From Callipepla californica brunnescens (taxonomy: Eukaryota > Chordata > Aves > Galliformes > Odontophoridae), in NCBI GenBank assembly GCA_023055505.1, contig JALIRH010000002.1, forward strand, positions 24,186,437 through 24,250,436: a stretch of 64,000 nt of DNA, given 5' to 3'. Position 1 is the stretch's first letter. The number at the start of each line of letters is the position of its first letter. Below, one piece after another: positions 28,801 to 37,800 of the stretch. The notes below the pieces were generated by a model. That model saw only the letters and a list, made by a program, of their open reading frames with translations, made no database searches and was not told where the DNA came from. The translations under genes and the position numbers were made by a program.

Positions 28801-31800
28801 CATGATCTCCTATTTTTTCTGGGTCAGTATTAAAAAATCCCCTAAAAGATCTACGACCCACAGCAGATAACACTGCATATCCACAGCAGTCAAACTTAGA
28901 TGTACAGAAGCATACTTCATTAAAAAAAAAAAAATAAAATCAGAGATGTTCAACCTGAAGGGAATTTTATCAGTATCTGAAATGAAAATTGTTTTCTCTC
29001 CTTTAAAAGCTAGTTTTTACCCTGTTTTCCTTTTGCATTCCAATTAGGAAACCCTGGATCACTCATGTATTATTTTGCTATCCAGTGCAAGCAGTAATAT
29101 TCATTTGTGTTACTGAGCATAATTCTAATTATTTTGACAGGGATGTGATACGCAGATGATATATGACATGCTGCTAAGGTTGAAATCCATTGTGTATTTA
29201 CCTGGTGATTTTGTCTGCAAAAAGGTGAGCTCTGTGGTGTAGTACAGCATAATAATATGTGTTTTAGAAAAAGAATTCAGATAAAGGTTAAAAGCAGTCT
29301 TCAAATAACATTAATTCTGAGTGAAGTAGATAGCATAAAAAGAAGTATAATAACAACAAATTTGCTCTCAAGTTTCAACCTAGAACAGGACAGTATGGAT
29401 TTCATTATCATCAAACAAAATTATAGTGGCATGGGAAAGTATTTAATGTAAATATGGCCTATCTGGTGGCACATAATGAAGTTTGGATATTTAAAATGGA
29501 GCAAGCTCAATTTTTTGTACAGTTATATATACAAACCTAGCCTACAGATCTCAATTTGTGATGCTTTGCATGTGCTTCATTTGCATATTACAAACTCTGA
29601 CATGATATTCCCAAGAATGTAGAGAATACAGTGCATGCCATAGTGCTCCCTGCAGCAGGACCTGGTCTTGCTCTGTATTCACTCAGAGCCATCTCCCGAC
29701 TGTGAGCTGAATGCTGTCACACAGTCCCTTAGGATTTTAGCTCAAACACAGCCTTAACTAACAAAGGTAGATAGCTCATCCTCTGACAAAGTGAGCCCAA
29801 ATCTGTTAGGTCCAACAACCATGGGAATCCCATTAATGCTGTAACTTGTAGGCAATAAAACCGTGTTGGGACTTGAGAGCTGGGAGCAACTCCAATGTGG
29901 ATGTGTGTTGGCCACATCATACTTCACTTAGGAGGCTCTGACGTAAAGGTTTGCAGAAGCAGATTACGAGATAGAAGTATAAGCCACATGTTTTCAGTCC
30001 TGGTGGTGGTGTTGCTGCATTTTTGACTTTTAAATTGAAATTGCTGCCTTACTCCAGTAAAACAAGCAGAAAAATAATTACTTGCCTGTCACTGAGATGC
30101 TGTGAAGACTGTTATGATCATGTTTACTCCAGGTTGCCTGCTTTTTATGATGATACTGATGAAACTTAGCAGGTCTTGTGGAAGATAATAGGCAAGCTAA
30201 TAACCTCTTAAACCACCCAGTCATTACACAGAATTAGACAAAGTTTTGAACAATTGTTTATTCTTATTTACCATGTAAATTAGTTAAGTGAAGCTTAGAA
30301 GTAATAGAACGAAAACTGAAGTTTTTTAAACCATAACGCACAGGCTGTTGTGCGCTTCTCTTAATTAAATAAGCTGCTGAATTACTTCTGGCTCCACTAG
30401 AATAGAGGATGAAAATGACAGATACAATCCTGCTTGTTATTAGTCTTCATTTTTCAGGTTTGCCTGGATGATCTAACTTCTGCTCAAACGCTGCCTCACA
30501 TCAATTAGATATGCAAAGTCAGTCCTTGCACTTCTGCTCAGTGCTAGGCAAAGTAGCACATTTATTTCTCTGTAATGCTAGTAAAACTGTGCATGAGAAG
30601 GGGAGAGATATTTACGTAGATGTTTGTCAGATGATTTTACTTAAACAAACAAACAAAACAGTGATCATTATGTGTTTCTGCACCCAGGGAGAAATTGGCA
30701 GAGAGATGTATATCATCAAGCAAGGCGAAGTTCAAGTCCTTGGAGGCCCTGATGGCACTAAAGTCCTGGTAACGCTACGAGCAGGAGCTGTATTTGGGGA
30801 GATCAGGTCAGTCTACCACTATTTAGAACACTTTCTTTAGAAGTGCTTAAATAATTGATGCTTGCTTAGCTTCTCTCTGGCAAGCATGAGAAAGAGCATG
30901 GGAAGGTTAGAAAGCTGGGTGAGATTAACCAGGAGAATGATGAGAAGGGACGTACAGGTAAGTGAGGGAAAGCCCATGTAAGTGAAACATCTGAGACTAA
31001 ACTGCCAAGAACTCAGACTCCTACACAAAAAAATAATGTACAATCAGTATTCAGGGCAGTATACACAAGGATATGTGGATGGATTTCACCTTCAGCATTT
31101 AAAAGGTTGAACACATCTTCCTGTTCCAAAGGCAGGACCAAATGTATTTTTATTGCATGTACAGTGAGACTAGCTGTCCTTAGACAGTGGAGAGTAAAAA
31201 TGATAACTTCCAACAAAGAAGATAAAAAAAAAATCTAAAACAGCAATATAGATTGATTCATTTAGTAGCCGAAGTAGAGACTAAGTTGCTGAAAATCAGC
31301 ATCTACATTTTCAAATGTGCTTGTTCAAAAGAATACAAAAGAGAAAAGGGCTGACCAACCGCGTTTGGGGGTCTAAGTTTCTCTTGAGGAGAAAGCTCTT
31401 CTCAAGCGGTTACAAATGCTTTTTATATTCTCTACAAGTTGCTGTGCAAAATCCATTAGCTCTTCTGTGCCTTGTTCACTAATTAGACAACTAAGAGCTT
31501 GATTTTAGGCACCGCATCTCCTACTGAGGGTGGCCTGAGGAAAAGTAATAAAATACATGTGCTGCTGCATGTGATAAACTGGATTCTTGATTTCTTACAG
31601 CTGGTTTCCTGTTACTGTTAATCCTCTTGCTGGTAGCCTTAATCTGCCTTTTGAAAAGTGGTAATCAGCTCTGTGTTAGGTTTATATTTATCTTCTGCAG
31701 AGTCTCCCTTTGTGGTAGTGGAAACTTTCCCATTTATTCAGCAACGAGTTTACAGAGCCTTCTCAGAGCTGCACATGGAGAACTCTTGATATACCCCACA

Positions 31801-34800
31801 GATACAGAACTTCCTTGACGAGTGGGAAAGTGAAGCTATATCAGCTCTTTGCAAGAATGTTATTTTAAAAGTATTTCTCTGTGTGACAATACAGTACAAG
31901 AGCAAAGCCTCAGAAACAAAATGGTGTGTTGTGTGTTATGCAGAAAGTCTGAGAATGCGCTGGTTTTCAGGTAGGGATCAATACTAAAAAGGCAGAAGAA
32001 AAGCTGCAGCATCTCTGAGATATATACACACAGTTTTCAACTATTTCTTAGCTTTGCATTTGGAGCGAGGACATTTGTTTTCAAACTGAGGAATGTTCAT
32101 GATTGATTTGAAAACAAGGAAAGGATTTTCAATGCTTTGATCTAACAAAACTGAGGACTTGTTTCCAGATGAGATCTATGCAGCTGCCTTTAAAAATTCA
32201 TTTCTCAATATGTTTTACTCTTCACATAATTACCAGGATGGCCAGCAAAGCCCACAGCAATGTTTTAAACCGACACTTATCGTATTGTTTTATTCATCAC
32301 TGACCTCCTGTATTGGGGAGACAGCATACTGGAACAGACCCCATTACTTTGCATATAAATGACAAACAATGGATTAAACTGAGGAGAAAACACATAGCAA
32401 TGGGCAGAAATTGAAAAGCAAAGACACGAAGTACTAAGCATACCAGCAGAAATGTTTCCTTTTCCTTGTGGCAATATGTTAGAAAATAATCAGTTTATAC
32501 AGTGCCCTTCTGTATAAGCTCTGTCAAGGTCTTCTGAGTACCATGTAGCAGAGAAAAAGGAAAAACAAAAGTCTTTAATGGATGAAATGTTGCTTTATTT
32601 AGCACATCCAAGTTTTTTCCCCCAGCATTCATAGTGTGGTTAGCTCATGATATTGAGCTATCGTCATTTCCATCTGATTTTTCAAATCAAGTTTTGTGTA
32701 GAGAATCGTGTCAGCTTCATTCTGAGTGCTTTAATGATATGAATTACAAGACACTAGCCATTTAATCACACTGTTCAAAATGCATATAAATCGTGCTTAT
32801 AAAGTCTCTATGGGCAAAGGATTTGAAGAAAATATTGTTCATTCATTTCAAAAATATTTAATGAATAATACTGTAAGGCCAACACAAAACTGATGTTCTA
32901 GCCAGTCCTTTGCCCATCCTGTTTTTATAAAAACATTTTACCATCGTTACTACTTTCTTGTACTGCTAATTTCATCTTGGGGAAGCAAAATAATCTCAGA
33001 AACAGAGGCAAAAGGACTGCTGCCACAATGAGAGCCTGTCTGTACAGACAATTGAGAAAGGGGGAAATTCAAGAGCGGGAAACTACAACACAGCACTTTA
33101 TTAGTCCAGAGAAGCTTACACATCAAGCTAGCTGCCCTAATTCATCCACTTATTATTATCTCACTAGAACAATTTCCCATTAAAAAATGTCAAATCTAGA
33201 AAAATTGCAGCATTTTTGACAGGAAGATTTCTGAATGTTAGGTCTTGTTTATAGCCTTTCAGTGGGTGCTGTAACTTTAACTTCTCTTTAAAAAGTCAAA
33301 AACTGAAGCGAATATTTAGCTTTGTGAAAGACTGAGTTTTTGTGTTTGGGCCAGCAGCAGTAGCTACTGCTCTTCAGTGAGCTCTGCCATTTCAAGCCTG
33401 ACATTTGGCTCAGAAGGCAGATTCAGACCCCTTCTTGACTTACCCACTCTGTTTCCAGATGTACAGACGTGCCCAGCAGAGGAGCCACCATGCTGTACAT
33501 TCAGTTGATATGCACATCATTCACTAGATCAGTTTGCTAATTTCAAAGAATGGCTGCTTCCCACTGAGATCAGCTATAAAAAAAAAAAAAAAATAGAAAT
33601 AGATACGCTAAGTCATTGCTTTGACAACTTCATACCTCTAGATTGGAATTGCTATCGTAAGAATTCAGAAGTTATCTTCTCATACAAGTATAAAATCATT
33701 TCAGGCTAACTGCAGTAAAATCCATAAGGAAAAAGGCAATTTTCCTTATTCCTGTGAATGTTATAGCATCAAGAACCACTTGTAAGGACAATGCCAATTA
33801 TTTTAAAGATTTAGTTAGCCTGTCACATGGCTATTAACAGAATGGCCAAAACAAAGTCCATAATGATGACTTTAGTCAAAGAGGACTCTGTTTGAGCAGT
33901 GACTGCCTCCCTCATAAAATTCACCTCACATCATCACCATAATAAAAGAGCTGCTCTCTTTAGTCCTATCTGCCTCAACAAAAATGAGCTTGTTATTAGG
34001 AAAGCTTGAAAATGACTGTACAATGACTTGTTGAGAAATGATTTATCAGAACTCGAAAACTGTTTGCAATTTTCTTCAACTGCTTTTCTTGCTGTGCAAA
34101 TACTTTCCTGTCTGAGAAATTGTACTGAATTTTTAAAAGAAGACAATATGCTGCATTTTCTGCTTGACTTTGTAGGTTGATTCTTATCTTGGATAGCAGC
34201 AAAACTTTGTCTCTCTGTAAAAATAGCCTTGTACACAGAGTTCAGACGTCTTGTGATCCTTTATAAATCAATTATATTACCAGTAGAATCTAATGTTATA
34301 TATATATGTATATCCTTAATACTAAAAAATAGTAACAGTATATCCTGATTAGTATTGACAGTAAGTATAAATTCAGTTTTATAAGGTCCAGACTATCCTT
34401 TATTAATAACATTTAAATTTATGTATCATTAGATATTCCTTATATACAGTAACATACTGTAAAATATTTAAGGGACAAATCTCTACAATGGATCTCCTCA
34501 AATAGTGATACTACAAAGAGTAGAATGCAGCTTATGTTGCTTATCAGCAAAGAGGATAAATTGTTTTCATCTTGTTTGCTTCATGCAAGATTGACAATTT
34601 AATTTTTATGTAGATATCCTTCCTACGTCCAACGCTGCTTGCTAAGCTGGTCTAACGCTTTATTTTCTACACAAAATAGCCTTCAGTTTCTGACAGACAT
34701 ATTTGTAACTGTCAGCTTGAAAGGCCTTCCAAATCCATTTGTTAAACATGCCAACATCCAAATGTGAGATGCGATATGTGACAAAACCAAAAACCCACTG

Positions 34801-37800
34801 AAGTTGTTCACTCAGGAAAATCATAATTATTAGAGACATTTATTCACTGTAAATATGCCTTCAATTATAATGGTCTTATACTGCTCTCTATATGATGTTA
34901 AATCATTTTCAACAATAAAAATGAGCAAATGCCAAGTTCACACAAGGACTGAAACAAATGCAGTTCTTGCTCTGGTGTTGCTTTGGAGAAATATGTGTCC
35001 AGAGAAGGCCAACAAAGCTGTGAAGAGTCTGGAGCACAAGTCGTACAGGGAGTGGCTGAAGGAAATGGGATTGTTCAGTCTGGAGAAGAGGAGGCTCGGG
35101 GAGACCTTCCCGCTCTCTATAATTACCTGAAGGGAGGTTGTGGGTGAGGGAGGGAGTTAGCCTCTTATCCCACTTAACAGCAGTAGGATGAGAGGGAATG
35201 GCCTCAAGTTGCACTAAGGAAGGTTGAGTTGGATACTAGGAAAAATTTATTCTCCAAAAGAGTGGTACCCAGAGAGGTGGTGGAGTCACCACCCCTGCTG
35301 TGGTGTTCAAGAAGTGTGGAGATGTAACACTGCGGGACATGGTTAGTGGGCATGGTACATGGTAGTGATGGTTTGACGGTTGGACTAGATGATCTCAGTG
35401 GTCTAATCCAGCCTCAATGATGCTATGATCCTGTGAAATGCTTCTACCCAGCAAGACGTTTCACAGCCCTGGAGCAAGAGACCTGACCAGATGTGACAAT
35501 ATTTGCCTTCTTGATACAAGAAAATACTTCCAATCATGATTGCAAGGGGACTTTACAGAAATCAGATAGAAAACTCGGATACACTTGTGTGGTTTTTTTT
35601 TGTTGTGTCTTCAGAGACCAACAGCAAAGATTCCTCACTAGGGCAAGCAGTGAAGTGAATAACAATGTTTATTTTCATTGCAGCCTATTAGCCGCAGGTG
35701 GAGGAAATCGAAGGACTGCCAACGTGGTGGCTCACGGTTTTGCCAACCTTTTCATTCTAGACAAGAAAACACTCAATGAAATCTTGGTGCACTATCCTGA
35801 TTCAGAAAAACTTTTGATGAAGAAAGCAAAGTATGTCCTAATATTTTTTAAATCACCGTGTTTAGCTTTTGACAGTTGTGGCTCCTAGGCATATTTCCAT
35901 TCATTTATTGGGGGAATAATATAAAGACATTTGTATTTAGAGGTACTATTAGTCTGCTAGTATATATGGAAAGCCATGCTTCCATAGCAGGGATTCCAAG
36001 CTATGAGAATGTGTTAATTAGAATAAAGTCCTGAATATAGCTTCACTTCAAGTAAAACAAGAGACACAGATGTATCTCAGGACAAAACTCCTTACATAGA
36101 CAAGAAAGTCAGAAAATGTAAGACAGATGTCAGGTAAGCTTCAGGTTTTCAAAGATGCAACCAAACACCTGTAATTAGTTCTACAGAGAAATGCTTCTGT
36201 GCACCCACAGGCCTGCACACCTTTTAAAATCTGGAGGATCAGTTAGAGATCGATTTAAAATAACATGTGGTAAGATTAAAAATAAGCACACAAATCTGAA
36301 AGGTGCACGTTTCTGTGCAAAGGGATTCTGAAACAAGATTTCAAACTAGAATTGCTTCTCATCTTCCTTTTGCTGGATCACAGTTCACCCTGGCTTTGAC
36401 AGGGCAAAACGTTCTCACATTTTGCCATAAGATTATGAATGTGATAACCTTTCTTTCTTGTATAACGTTGAAATGCAAGAAGCAATGTTTTATTAGTATA
36501 CTTCAGCACTCTTGCTGTTCTCAGCTGTTGTCTTGCAAAGGTATCAAAGTTTGGAATAACGCTCCCAGACTGAAAATGCCAACAAAGACAAAACATAGCA
36601 CAGGAGTGACATCTTGTTCATAGAACTATTAGTAGATGCTTGCCTTCAGCAAGTTACAACAGCTCTGGTTGTCATACAACAGTATCTTGAGAAACCTTAC
36701 ATTCCTGAGGATGGGACCAAGGCACAGGTTGCCACCAGAAAAGCCTAAGTATCTGTTCTGTAGGAAGCTTTTCCTTATTGGACTCCTGTCCTTAGTGTGA
36801 CGTATGACAAGAATGAAAAGTAAACCTCGATCTATAACCATACAGAAAGCCAAAGACTTTGAAGAGCTTAAATTCTATCTGAAGGGCCACATATTATCCA
36901 GTCAACACGGACTTAGTGATAGCAACATATAGTGAGAAGATGAGTCTCTCAGCAGCTCTGGTACTTAGAGTTACTCAAGACCAATAACATATATTATTGG
37001 CTTTCAAATTCAGTGAGGGACCCCTCACAGGTTGATACGATGCCCGTGTCACCAGTAGACACACAGATCTTGCCCATTTGTTAAACATTCTCACATCTGT
37101 TAGTTTCTAATATCAACACAAAGACAGAACAGGCTCACTGTCTGATCATCCTTGGCAATCATCCTTTCTGACTTCCAGCTTCTTTCTGAACAGTAGTGTG
37201 ATCATCACTACTTGTTATTTGTTTCTATGTCCTGCACTCTCCTCTCCTGCTTCCTTGCCCACTGCAATCATATCCTGACAAATCACTGCATTCTGCTTTC
37301 TCCAGGCAACTTCTCTCAGTGGTAGGAGTATAATAATTACCCATCCTTCATATCTACACTCCCATGTGTCCCCAAAGACTTTCCTAGATATCAACCTTAA
37401 ATAAGGTTTTGTAAATTAAAAAATCTGCTATTTAGAAACCTTTGTAATTTTAAAAATACGTAGTGCCTGTCCTGCACTGAAGGCCATGTGTTCTGTTCAC
37501 CTGTTTGGGCATTCATTAAATCTGTGTATGCTCTGTGCATGGTCTCCAGAAAAAAAAAAAAAATTAAAAACCAAGAGAAGATTCATGTGTTATTTTGACA
37601 GTTAAGTTCAGTTTTGGAATCAAATTATCAGTATTCCCAGAGTTACAAAGTACTAATTTCTGCCATCACCATTCATTCTCACTTCCTCCAATTAACGTTG
37701 CCAATCAGCACAGCTACCAAAAGGTGTGAAAATCTAGTAATTGTCTTATCTTCAGGGTAATTTACTGAAGAAGACCAAAATATGTACCACTGGCAAACAT

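Larger units (their letters stand above)
30807..35683 (+). other. CNGB3 intron, 4877 bp
   Basis: Contains a plus-oriented CR1 (about 34980-35438), a polyA run (33580-33593) and a short TA repeat (34294-34312). The remainder is unremarkable. Confidence 0.85.

Noticed and set aside
33580..33593. PolyA run as the tail of a processed pseudogene
   Set aside because: No retroposed coding sequence or target-site duplication can be seen upstream.
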